In this document: positions 1 through 4,471 of the stretch, one piece after another
How positions within the stretch are numbered: position 1 is the first letter of the stretch
Layout of the letters: each line of letters begins with the position of its first letter
Source: Chitinivibrionales bacterium
Lineage (GTDB): Bacteria > Fibrobacterota > Chitinivibrionia > Chitinivibrionales > FEN-1185
Assembly: GCA_028718065.1 (NCBI GenBank)
Contig: JAQUMP010000262.1
Coordinates: 1-5,637, forward strand
Direction: 5' to 3'
Length of the DNA: 5,637 bases
Program-made: the position numbers and the translations under genes
Notes under the pieces: generated by a model
Seen by the model: only the letters and a program-made list of their open reading frames with translations
Told to the model about the DNA's origin: nothing
The model's database searches: none

Positions 1-1
1 G

Positions 2-583
2 ACGCTCAAAACGTGTACCGCACCATCGAATGCATCGCTGGGAATATTAACGGACGGCGAATTTAAAGTGCTGCGGGATGCAGGCGTGGTTTGTTACAAC
101 CATAATCTGGAAACGGGCCGGTCTTATTTTAACGCCCTTTGCACCACCCATTCCTACGACGACCGGATCGCAACCGTCAAGCGCGCTAAAAAGGCGGGGC
201 TGCGGGTGTGTTGCGGCGGCATATTCGGTCTGGGTGAATCCTGGATCGACCGCAAAGAACTCTGTTTACAATTGCGCGAACTTGACGTTGATACGATTCC
301 CCTTAATTTTTTTAATCCGGTTCCGGGGACGGCGCTGCCGCCGCCGATCGAGGGCCCTCTTGATTTTTTAAAAATTGTTTCCCTTTTCCGCCTGGCGCAC
401 CCCGATAAAACAATAAAAGTTTGCGGCGGCCGGGAGTATCACCTCGGCAAAATCCAGAATTTAATGTTTTATGCCGGCGCCAACGGGTATGTTTCGGGCG
501 ATTATCTCACCACCAGGGGCGACCCGGTTGAATCCGATGATGCCATGCTTTCGCTGCTGGAATTAGCAAAACTTCCAGCTTGA
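2..583 (+). CDS. bioB: Biotin synthase, 3' part (start lies outside the window)
   Basis: Radical-SAM enzyme that inserts sulfur into dethiobiotin, the last step of biotin synthesis, in the cytoplasm. Only the C-terminal part is present, so the CxxxCxxC cluster motif is not visible. Seen in order: SLGILTDGEF, the substrate-pocket motif YNHNLET, CTTHSYDDR, LRVCCGGIFGLGES (contains a [2Fe-2S]-ligand Cys, E. coli Cys188 equivalent), VPLNF-like IPLNFFNPVPGTAL, and VCGGREYH (Arg260 equivalent), then the typical FYAGANGYVSGDYLTT end. It stops at TGA 581-583. Oddity: homology in this frame begins only near position 32. Upstream, frame 1 reads a plausible helix (NVYRTIEC), and the Cys expected just before ASLG is Asn here. 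This suggests a small deletion or sequence error near 30-40. No other biotin gene is in view. Confidence 0.93.
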   Translation, partial: TLKTCTAPSNASLGILTDGEFKVLRDAGVVCYNHNLETGRSYFNALCTTHSYDDRIATVKRAKKAGLRVCCGGIFGLGESWIDRKELCLQLRELDVDTIPLNFFNPVPGTALPPPIEGPLDFLKIVSLFRLAHPDKTIKVCGGREYHLGKIQNLMFYAGANGYVSGDYLTTRGDPVESDDAMLSLLELAKLPA

Positions 584-608
584 AAAAAAAACAAGAGCGT
601 GGTATACT
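580..608 (+). promoter_or_regulatory. Sigma-70-type promoter for the STAS gene at 705
   Basis: TTGAAA (580-585), a 17-nt spacer and TATACT (603-608) match the -35/-10 consensus closely with ideal spacing. The -35 box overlaps the bioB stop codon. Transcription would begin near 615, giving a leader of about 90 nt before the ATG at 705. This suggests the STAS gene is not just a passenger of a bioB transcript. Confidence 0.6.
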
Positions 609-646
609 TAAGCACGGTAATTGATATTGCGCCGCACAATCTGAAA

Positions 647-674
647 ATCCCCTCTTTGCTAAAAAAATGGGGAT
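647..674 (+). other. Possible hairpin in the STAS leader
   Basis: ATCCCC (647-652) and GGGGAT (669-674) are perfect 6-bp complements around a 16-nt A-rich loop. They lie between the predicted transcription start and the weak ribosome-binding site (GAGAAAG, 685-691). No T-run follows, so it is not a terminator. The loop is large and the pairing could be chance. Confidence 0.25.
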
Positions 675-704
675 ATACAAAAACGAGAAAGTATTTAATC
701 GCTT

Positions 705-1064
705 ATGAAAATCAATATTTACACCTGTGGAAAATACCAGGTTTTAAAATTCGTCGAAGACCTTAAAGTGGTTTCCGAGCTTTCCGAGCTCCAGTTTTTA
801 ATCGAGGGCTATTTAAAACAAGGGAAAAAAAATATCGCCGTTAGTTTTACGGACTCGTCCTACATATACAGCGGCGCGATCGCCGTACTTATCGCCTGCT
901 ACAAAATCGTTAAAAACCAGGGCGGCGATCTGTGTATCCTTGAACCCAACCCCGATATCTTGTCGATTCTGACGTTTTTAAACATTAACAGGCTCATCGC
1001 TATTTACGAATCGGAATTCGCCCTGCCCGATTATGTTCCGGCCCCCGCGCCCATGACGGCCTAA
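705..1064 (+). CDS. STAS-domain protein (anti-sigma-factor-antagonist-like)
   Basis: 119 residues, the length of a single STAS domain. STAS proteins of the SpoIIAA/RsbV type are cytoplasmic switches whose serine is phosphorylated by a kinase partner, usually an anti-sigma factor. The core is IAVSFTDSSYIYSGAIAVL (residues 44-62), a beta strand plus the switch loop, followed by the amphipathic helix CYKIVKNQGGDL and the strand CILEPNPDI. The switch loop reads I-Y-S-G-A rather than the usual I-D-S-S-G or I-S-S-A-G; Ser56 is the likely phosphoacceptor. The last residues are Pro/Ala-rich (PAPAPMTA). It resembles the STAS protein at 2178-2552. No kinase, phosphatase or sigma factor is in the window, so the partner is unknown. 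The ribosome-binding site is weak (GAGAAAG, 13 nt from the ATG). The stop lies one base from the stop of the opposing manA. Confidence 0.82.
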   Translation: MKINIYTCGKYQVLKFVEDLKVVSELSELQFLIEGYLKQGKKNIAVSFTDSSYIYSGAIAVLIACYKIVKNQGGDLCILEPNPDILSILTFLNINRLIAIYESEFALPDYVPAPAPMTA

Positions 1065-1065
1065 T

Positions 1066-2172
1066 TTACAAATACGGCGCCAACGCGCTTTGCAAAGGGT
1101 TGCCGCCAAGCTGGGCAATGACCGTGGGCGCAATACCGGCGGCGCGCAGAGGCGCGACAATATCCTGCGCCAAATCGGGCGCCCACGAAACAAGCATGAG
1201 CGCGCCGGCTTGGGCCTGGAAGGATATTTTTGAAAGGCCTTGGGCCGCCAAAAGGCACGAATCGCCCGCCCGGTATTCTTTCCTTGTTCCGTGTTTGTCA
1301 AGAATGTAGGCCGCGCCGCGCATAAGCGTGCAGACGGCGAAAGAATTTCGCGGCGTCGGCGAAAATTCGGCCGTCTTGACAAATTCGTATTCTTCCAAAG
1401 CAAAATAGGAGCAGGCCACGCGCAATCGCCGGATAATTCCTTTGTCTGCTTCGAGCGGCACGGCCTGAATCTTATGGTGGCCATGCGCCTCCAGGCGCAG
1501 CGAGGCCAGGGCCTGCTCAATATGCAGCGCGCGCGGAGCGCCGTCTTCACCGATTCTGCCCCAATCGTAAAGTCGAAAAGTGATGTCGGACGTTTGCTGG
1601 ACTTCGTAAAGCAGAATACCTGCATCGATGGCATGAATCGTTCCGGCCGGCACAAAAACCACATCGCCGGCGGCGATATCGATAAAATTTAAATAATCCT
1701 GCAGAGTATCGGTTTTGACCCCTTGCCGGATATCGGCGGCGCTCACGCCGGGGTTAACGCCGCAGATGAGGCGCGCGCCGGGCCGAGCCTTGACAACATA
1801 CCAACATTCGGTTTTACCGCGATCGCCCCAGCCGCCTGTCCGCGCCTGGGCATCGTCCGGATGCACCTGCACCGAAAGTTTGTCCTGGGCATCGATAAAT
1901 TTAAAAAGCAGCGGAAACTCATCGACCGCTCCGGCGGCCCGTCCTAAAAGAGCGTGCCCCTCCTGCGTGGCAATAGCATTAAGCGTACGTCCGGAAAAAG
2001 GCGTCGTCGTGCAAATGCTTTCGTCGCCCATAACGCCGGAAATTTCCCAGCTCTCGCCGATGGAGCGGCCCGCGGGAATGTTTTTATGGAATACGGTAAC
2101 CAGCTCCCGGCCGCCCCAGATTTTTTCCTTAAAAACCGGCGCAAAACTGAGGGGAGGAATGTCTTGGACCAC
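1066..2172 (-). CDS. manA: Mannose-6-phosphate isomerase, class I
   Basis: Zinc enzyme of the cupin fold that interconverts mannose-6-phosphate and fructose-6-phosphate, feeding GDP-mannose for glycans or allowing mannose use. 368 residues. Visible: KIWGGREL (17-24), GESWEIS (39-45), LLFKFIDAQDKLSVQVHPDD (88-107) with zinc ligands Gln102 and His104, the KTECWYV segment with Glu122, VFVPAGTIHAI with His180, and YEVQQTSDITFRLYDWGR with the catalytic Arg200. All family active-site residues are present. The C-terminal part is a less conserved cupin ending AQLGGNPLQSALAPYL. The start is GTG at 2170-2172, 5 nt after the stop of the upstream STAS gene. No convincing Shine-Dalgarno precedes it, so translation is probably coupled to the STAS gene. 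It is the second gene of a two-gene operon and meets the plus-strand STAS gene tail to tail. Confidence 0.93.
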   Translation of the reverse strand: MVQDIPPLSFAPVFKEKIWGGRELVTVFHKNIPAGRSIGESWEISGVMGDESICTTTPFSGRTLNAIATQEGHALLGRAAGAVDEFPLLFKFIDAQDKLSVQVHPDDAQARTGGWGDRGKTECWYVVKARPGARLICGVNPGVSAADIRQGVKTDTLQDYLNFIDIAAGDVVFVPAGTIHAIDAGILLYEVQQTSDITFRLYDWGRIGEDGAPRALHIEQALASLRLEAHGHHKIQAVPLEADKGIIRRLRVACSYFALEEYEFVKTAEFSPTPRNSFAVCTLMRGAAYILDKHGTRKEYRAGDSCLLAAQGLSKISFQAQAGALMLVSWAPDLAQDIVAPLRAAGIAPTVIAQLGGNPLQSALAPYL

Positions 2173-2177
2173 GCGAA

Positions 2178-2552
2178 TCAGTTCTTGGTTAAAACAGGGG
2201 TCTTTTTTTTGTCAATCACGGCTTCTTTAAAATTTTCAAGCGAGGGAAAGAGAAAATTGTCGAACACGACATCGAATTTTAGGGTTGTAAAGAGGTAATT
2301 AACGTACTCGTTTGAGGAAATAATATAAATCGCGCCCCCGAGTTTTTTTACCTTGTTCAGGTTATAAACCAGCGCGCCGATCCCGCCCGAGCAGATAAAG
2401 GAGACGTCGTTTAAATTAAAGGCAATATGATAAAAACCATCGTCGATGACCTGCTGGATTTCCTTGTCGAGCAGGCGGGCGCATTCCCAATCCACTTTAC
2501 CCACGATCTTGATGATCTTAAAACCGTTTATTTCAGAAATGGCAAGTTCCAT
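2178..2552 (-). CDS. STAS-domain protein, first gene of the STAS-manA operon
   Basis: 124 residues, a single STAS domain of the anti-sigma-factor-antagonist type. The core is HIAFNLNDVSFICSGGIGAL (42-61) followed by helix VYNLNKVKKLGG and strand AIYIISSNEY. In the switch loop, I-C-S-G-G replaces the usual I-D-S-S-G; Ser55 is retained as possible phosphoacceptor. Like the STAS protein at 705 it has SG followed by I-[AG]-[VA]-L, so the two are probably paralogues. The C-terminus is lysine-rich. A strong Shine-Dalgarno (GGAGG, complement of 2561-2565) lies 7 nt before the ATG at 2552, and a near-consensus promoter lies further upstream. manA follows after 5 nt, so co-expression is expected. Whether it acts on a sigma-factor pathway or another signalling route cannot be told from the window. 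Confidence 0.83.
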   Translation of the reverse strand: MELAISEINGFKIIKIVGKVDWECARLLDKEIQQVIDDGFYHIAFNLNDVSFICSGGIGALVYNLNKVKKLGGAIYIISSNEYVNYLFTTLKFDVVFDNFLFPSLENFKEAVIDKKKTPVLTKN

Positions 2553-2599
2553 GACTCATCCCTCCGGGAAACCCAAAATCAAATGAGAATATATATTTC

Positions 2600-2628
2600 A
2601 TTATAACTATACCATAAAAAGAAATCAA
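2600..2628 (-). promoter_or_regulatory. Promoter of the STAS-manA operon
   Basis: Read on the minus strand: TTGATT (2628-2623), a 17-nt spacer and a perfect TATAAT (2605-2600). Transcription would start near 2593, leaving about 40 nt before the STAS start codon. This is the strongest promoter match in the window. A second possible -35 (TTGAAA) lies just upstream, but at 23 nt its spacing is too long. Confidence 0.7.
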
Positions 2629-2688
2629 TTTCAATTAAATAATTCGCGTGGCCGGTTTCACGGTTTTAGATCATGTTTTTTTAAGGGC

Positions 2689-2717
2689 TTGACATTAAAC
2701 ATATCGTATCGTAAGCT
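2689..2717 (+). promoter_or_regulatory. Promoter of the DUF4177-like gene
   Basis: A perfect -35 TTGACA (2689-2694), a 17-nt spacer and a weak -10 TAAGCT (2712-2717). It is divergent from the STAS-manA promoter, with about 60 bp between the two -35 boxes, so the 2553-2742 intergenic region could be jointly controlled. The TTG of this -35 box is also an in-frame upstream start option for the next gene, but the promoter reading explains it better. Confidence 0.55.
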
Positions 2718-2742
2718 AAGGTATCTGCAAAGGATGGTTTTT

Positions 2743-3012
2743 ATGCAAGCGTGGGAATACCAGTTTCTAATTGCCGAAAAATACGGCAAGGGTATTTTCG
2801 GCGGGCTTATGCCCAAGGAAATATCCTGGAAGGTGCATTACGTAAACGGCAAAGCCCTCCCCAACTGGGACGATATGATTTTGTATTCCTACTTAGCCAA
2901 GACGGGCGAAGAAGGCTGGGAAGTCGTGGATATGGCCACGCACATGACCATCCGTACCGGCAGTCTGCCGGTGGAACATCTCTATATAATTTTAAAGCGG
3001 CCTAAGTCCTGA
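2743..3012 (+). CDS. Small DUF4177-like protein
   Basis: 89 residues from the ATG at 2743, chosen because AAAGGA (2729-2734) sits 8 nt upstream at a good ribosome-binding distance. In-frame starts further up (TTG 2689, ATG 2734) overlap the promoter or the Shine-Dalgarno itself. The pattern fits DUF4177: an N-terminal WEYQFLIAEK strand, then DMILYSYLAKTGEEGWEVVDM (44-64) with the signature Gly-x-x-Gly-Trp-Glu, and a C-terminal LYIILKRPKS strand. It is a single soluble domain with no signal peptide or membrane segment. The family has no established function. The insert between the first strand and the helix (GKGIFGGLMPKEISWKVHY) is longer than in the shortest family members I know. Single-gene unit; no partner is apparent. 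Confidence 0.75.
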   Translation: MQAWEYQFLIAEKYGKGIFGGLMPKEISWKVHYVNGKALPNWDDMILYSYLAKTGEEGWEVVDMATHMTIRTGSLPVEHLYIILKRPKS

Positions 3013-3016
3013 CCTT

Positions 3017-3047
3017 GATTAATCGGATTAAAATGATTAAGCGGATT
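3017..3047 (+). repeat. Short direct repeat, period 18
   Basis: GATTAATCGGATT (3017-3029) and GATTAAGCGGATT (3035-3047) differ by one base and are 5 nt apart. The first copy contains an inverted repeat, TTAATC-G-GATTAA (3019-3031). It lies in the short gap between the DUF4177-like gene and the toxin-antitoxin pair, at the edge of the accessory island. It could be a scrap of a dispersed repeat family or chance in AT-rich DNA. Confidence 0.4.
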
Positions 3048-3053
3048 TGAAGC

Positions 3054-3070
3054 GATAAAAGAATTTTATC
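3054..3070. other. AT-rich hairpin between converging genes
   Basis: GATAAAA (3054-3060) and TTTTATC (3064-3070) form a perfect 7-bp inverted repeat with a 3-nt loop, overlapping the antitoxin stop codon. It lies between two convergent genes and might contribute to transcription ending. It lacks a GC-rich stem and a following T-run, so it is not called a terminator. Confidence 0.3.
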
Positions 3071-3365
3071 AATGAGCAGCCGCGAGAAGTCTTTTTCGGA
3101 CCGAAGGCATTTCCCGCATTAAATCCAACAATTTTTCGACTGGTTTGGGCATTGGACTGCGGCCGGTTTCCCAATCCTGCAACGTCCGCAGATTTGCCCC
3201 AACCGCCTCGGCCAAAACTTTTTGGGTAAGTCCTAACTCATCGTGACGAATTGCTTGCAGCCGTTTAGCCCGAAATTTTTCCAATTGCCGCTCGTCCATC
3301 CACGAAACGCGTCTTTTGCCTTGAGCGGAGAGCCGCGTAATCCGAAATTTTTCCGTAGTTTTCAT
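3069..3365 (-). CDS. higA: Antitoxin with XRE-type helix-turn-helix (HigA-like)
   Basis: 98 residues. In HigB/HigA-type systems this protein neutralises the toxin and binds the operon's operator. The helix-turn-helix covers about residues 45-70: LGLTQKVLAEAVGANLRTLQDWETGRS, with the Q...A...G...RT...WE.G pattern of the XRE family, followed by PMPKPVEKLLDLM. The N-terminal 40 residues are basic and helical (DERQLEKFRAKRLQAIR). The ATG (3365-3363) overlaps the toxin's TGA (3364-3362) as ATGA. Its Shine-Dalgarno AAGGAG (complement of 3374-3379) lies 8 nt upstream inside the toxin gene, so it can be translated both coupled and independently. The toxin-first order is typical of HigBA rather than RelBE. 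The short C-terminus ends in LLAAAH. Confidence 0.85.
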   Translation of the reverse strand: MKTTEKFRITRLSAQGKRRVSWMDERQLEKFRAKRLQAIRHDELGLTQKVLAEAVGANLRTLQDWETGRSPMPKPVEKLLDLMREMPSVRKRLLAAAH

Positions 3366-3607
3366 TTAATAGTCTCCTTGATAATCTTGTACAGGATCTT
3401 CTTTTCAGATTCGGTTATATCTTCCTTTTCGTTTTTTGCATAAACATCAAGTAACCAAACTTCACCCCGGAGATCAACGAAATAATATACAATTCTTGCA
3501 CCTCCGCTTTTTCCTGAATGTCCAAGCCTCATTCGAACTTTTCTGGCCCCGCCCGTTCCTTTTATAATGTCCCCGCGATACGGGTCTTCCAGCAAATCGT
3601 TTTGCAT
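3362..3607 (-). CDS. higB: RelE/HigB-2-like toxin, canonical start uncertain
   Basis: Toxin of the RelE superfamily; family members cut mRNA in the ribosome. Visible from the ATG at 3607 are 81 residues: LLEDPYRGDIIKGTGGARKVRMRLG, then SGGARIVYYFVDLRGEVWLLDVYAKNEKEDITESEKK. The KGTGGxRKxR, SGGxRxxYY and YAKNEKEDx(T/S) signatures fit HigB-2. Family members are usually longer (about 105-110 residues). The missing N-terminus is encoded in frame directly upstream as IVFIEIPEFIKKIDKLASLDDIER (3679-3608), yet the frame has no ATG, GTG or TTG between its in-frame stop (TAA, 3715-3713) and 3607. Either an ATT start is used (3691, 3694 or 3679 as first base), or the start codon was lost and the internal ATG gives a truncated protein. 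It overlaps the antitoxin by 4 nt. Confidence 0.8.
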   Translation of the reverse strand: MQNDLLEDPYRGDIIKGTGGARKVRMRLGHSGKSGGARIVYYFVDLRGEVWLLDVYAKNEKEDITESEKKILYKIIKETIK

Positions 3608-3689
3608 TCGCTCTATATCATCGAGTGATGCAAGTTTATCGATTTTTTTAATAAATTCCGGAATTTCAATAAATACAATATCCGCGGTA

Positions 3690-3716
3690 ATAATATACGG
3701 GATTTCCGTATATTAT
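3690..3716. promoter_or_regulatory. Inverted-repeat operator of the toxin-antitoxin pair
   Basis: Perfect 11-bp arms, ATAATATACGG (3690-3700) and CCGTATATTAT (3706-3716), around a 5-nt centre. It sits immediately before the toxin coding region and covers the predicted -10 box and spacer. This is the expected position for autorepression by the HigA-like protein. The match length makes chance unlikely. Confidence 0.7.
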
Positions 3717-3720
3717 GCAA
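3692..3720 (-). promoter_or_regulatory. Promoter of the toxin-antitoxin operon
   Basis: Minus strand: TTGCAT (3720-3715), a 17-nt spacer and TATATT (3697-3692), embedded in the inverted repeat. Transcription would start near 3685, almost at the first family-conserved toxin codons, giving a leaderless or nearly leaderless message. An alternative, TTGCTT (3739-3734) with a 16-nt spacer and CATAAT (3717-3712), would start near 3705 and leave a short leader. I cannot tell which is used. Confidence 0.45.
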
Positions 3721-3857
3721 GTATTATTTTAAAAAGCAATTCAACACAAACAGGAACCGATGTTCTTAATTAGCACGATTTTTCTAAGCGGAAAACATAC
3801 GTTTTGATTTGTTTTTTGCCAGCCCCCCCTTGGGCATAGTATTTTAGAATAGAAAAT

Positions 3858-3945
3858 GGAGGTGAGTACCATGTGGTCAACTGCCGTAAAAGAGCATGAT
3901 TCAAGGGTGTGAATGTTTGATGGGCAAGAGCTGCTTGGAGGTTAA
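3858..3945 (+). other. Two back-to-back mini-ORFs behind a strong ribosome-binding site
   Basis: GGAGGTGA (3858-3865) lies 5 nt before ATG 3871, an almost ideal Shine-Dalgarno. The frame encodes only 13 residues (MWSTAVKEHDSRV) to TGA 3910-3912. The next codon is ATG 3913, opening a 10-residue frame (MFDGQELLGG) that ends at TAA 3943-3945, one base before the ATG of the 59-residue gene. The second mini-ORF contains that gene's GGAGG. Readings: translated leader peptides coupling into the downstream gene, or the broken start of a gene lost by decay. About 135 bases upstream (3721-3857) contain no gene I can support, only AT-rich sequence and a C-run at 3823-3829; a weak -10-like TAGAAT (3845-3850) has no good -35. 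Confidence 0.4.
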
Positions 3946-3946
3946 A

Positions 3947-4126
3947 ATGGACATGATACGAGACCCGATTGTGGAAGAGGTTCGGAAGGCACGGAATGAA
4001 CATGCGGCAAAATTCAATAACAATATTGACGAAATCGTCAAAGATATTCAAGAGCGACAAGAGAAATATGGCGCCCGCCTTGTTCGCCGTCCGCCGAGAA
4101 TAAAGTTGCGTGCAACAGGAACATAA
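3947..4126 (+). CDS. Unrecognised 59-residue helical protein
   Basis: The start at 3947 is chosen because GGAGG (3937-3941) lies 5 nt upstream; an ATG at 3896 in the same frame has no such site and would add a Cys-rich stretch unlike the rest. The protein has a charged amphipathic first half, DPIVEEVRKARNEHAAKFN (6-24), then NNIDEIVKDIQERQEKYG (25-42), and a basic, proline-containing tail, RLVRRPPRIKLRATGT. The shape (D-P-I-x-E-E-V-x-x-x-R-x-x-H-A-x-K-F-N, helix, short basic tail) resembles small hypothetical proteins I associate with toxin-antitoxin-rich regions, but I know no function and assign none. It lies between the HigBA-like pair and the HepT remnant, 11 nt before the latter. No membrane segment or cysteine. 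Expression looks coupled to the preceding mini-ORF. Confidence 0.65.
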   Translation: MDMIRDPIVEEVRKARNEHAAKFNNNIDEIVKDIQERQEKYGARLVRRPPRIKLRATGT

Positions 4127-4137
4127 ATACGCGGTAC

Positions 4138-4284
4138 ATGACATATAACGAGTTTGTTGCCGACCGGAAAACCTCATACGCTGTGGTAAGGGCGGTATGG
4201 GAAGCCGTTAAGGATGAACTCCCATCAATACAACCAAAGATCGCATCTCTTTTAGATGATTTACGAAACCGGGATAGGCAATAA
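4138..4284 (+). pseudogene. HepT (HEPN/DUF86) toxin remnant with internal deletion
   Basis: A 48-codon open frame made of two family segments joined directly. Residues 1-19 (MTYNEFVADRKTSYAVVRA) match the N-proximal HepT helix, which normally continues into LEIIGEA. Residues 20-42 (VWEAVKDELPSIQPKIASLLDDL) match the family's C-terminal helix, of the form VWxxVxxDLPxLxxxIxxLL. The roughly 40 residues between them in normal HepT are missing, including the catalytic R-x4-6-H motif (the MRDKLIHxYFGVD region), as is the N-terminal helix before MTY. Intact HepT is an RNase partnered by the MntA nucleotidyltransferase; no MntA is present here. The frame survives, so a short protein could be made, but it cannot be an active HEPN nuclease. 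The AAC/AGG-rich stretch before it gives no clear ribosome-binding site. Confidence 0.7.
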
Positions 4285-4296
4285 AGCAAAAAAACC

Positions 4297-4326
4297 TTGA
4301 CTTTCTTGGGTATTAAAAGATATACT
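4297..4326 (+). promoter_or_regulatory. Promoter of the pilin gene
   Basis: TTGACT (4297-4302), an 18-nt spacer and TATACT (4321-4326) closely match sigma-70 elements, 12 nt after the HepT remnant stop. Transcription would begin near 4333, giving a leader of about 140 nt before the pilin ATG. I see no sigma-54 (GG-N10-GC) element of the kind that drives pilA in some Proteobacteria. Confidence 0.6.
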
Positions 4327-4336
4327 TATTATAGTA

Positions 4337-4443
4337 CCTATCCTATTAGCCGAGTGAAAACTCAGGAAAGGGGGGCACACAAGGATTCGTATCTTGTATG
4401 CAACACCACACTACGCAGATTCAAACCGCTGTTGTTAATTAAC
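4337..4443 (+). promoter_or_regulatory. Structured 5' leader of the pilin transcript
   Basis: Ordered pairings start right at the predicted transcript 5' end. CCTATCCT (4337-4344) pairs with AGGAAAGG (4364-4371) with one mismatch. Inside it, after a 7-nt one-sided bulge, GAGT (4352-4355) pairs with ACTC (4360-4363) around a GAAA tetraloop. After a run of six G (4370-4375) a second hairpin spans 4375-4401, with ACAAG/CTTGT as the core and GCA/TGC at the base. CAACA (4401-4405) can pair with TGTTG (4429-4433), and a 10-bp palindrome GTTAATTAAC lies at 4434-4443. No T-run terminator is formed. I could not match it to a known riboswitch; the GEMM-I core motif is absent. Confidence 0.4.
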
Positions 4444-4471
4444 CATTTTCATTTTTTAAAAGGAGTATTGT

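Noticed and set aside
1088..1097. CTTTGCAAAG palindrome near the manA 3' end as a two-way terminator
   Set aside because: Ten bases with no loop and no T-run, inside the manA coding sequence; not a terminator.
978..1664. Long minus-strand frame of 228 codons over manA
   Set aside because: It is an alternative frame of manA with Arg/Pro/Cys-rich shadow composition; manA itself shows every active-site residue of its family.
1715..2298. Plus-strand open frames opposite manA
   Set aside because: Antisense shadows of a GC-rich conserved gene; no domain pattern and no ribosome-binding sites.
2689..2742. Earlier TTG start for the DUF4177-like gene
   Set aside because: That TTG is part of a perfect TTGACA -35 box, and the family-like sequence and the ribosome-binding site both support the ATG at 2743.
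3770..4177. Minus-strand open frame of 135 codons
   Set aside because: It overlaps the well-supported 59-residue gene and the HepT remnant on the other strand, has a Cys-rich composition without domain pattern, and lacks a ribosome-binding site.
4337..4443. Known cyclic-di-GMP-I (GEMM-I) riboswitch before the pilin
   Set aside because: A GAAA-capped stem is present, but the conserved GGGACGCAAAGCC-type core and the downstream receptor strand are not; kept only as an unassigned structured leader.
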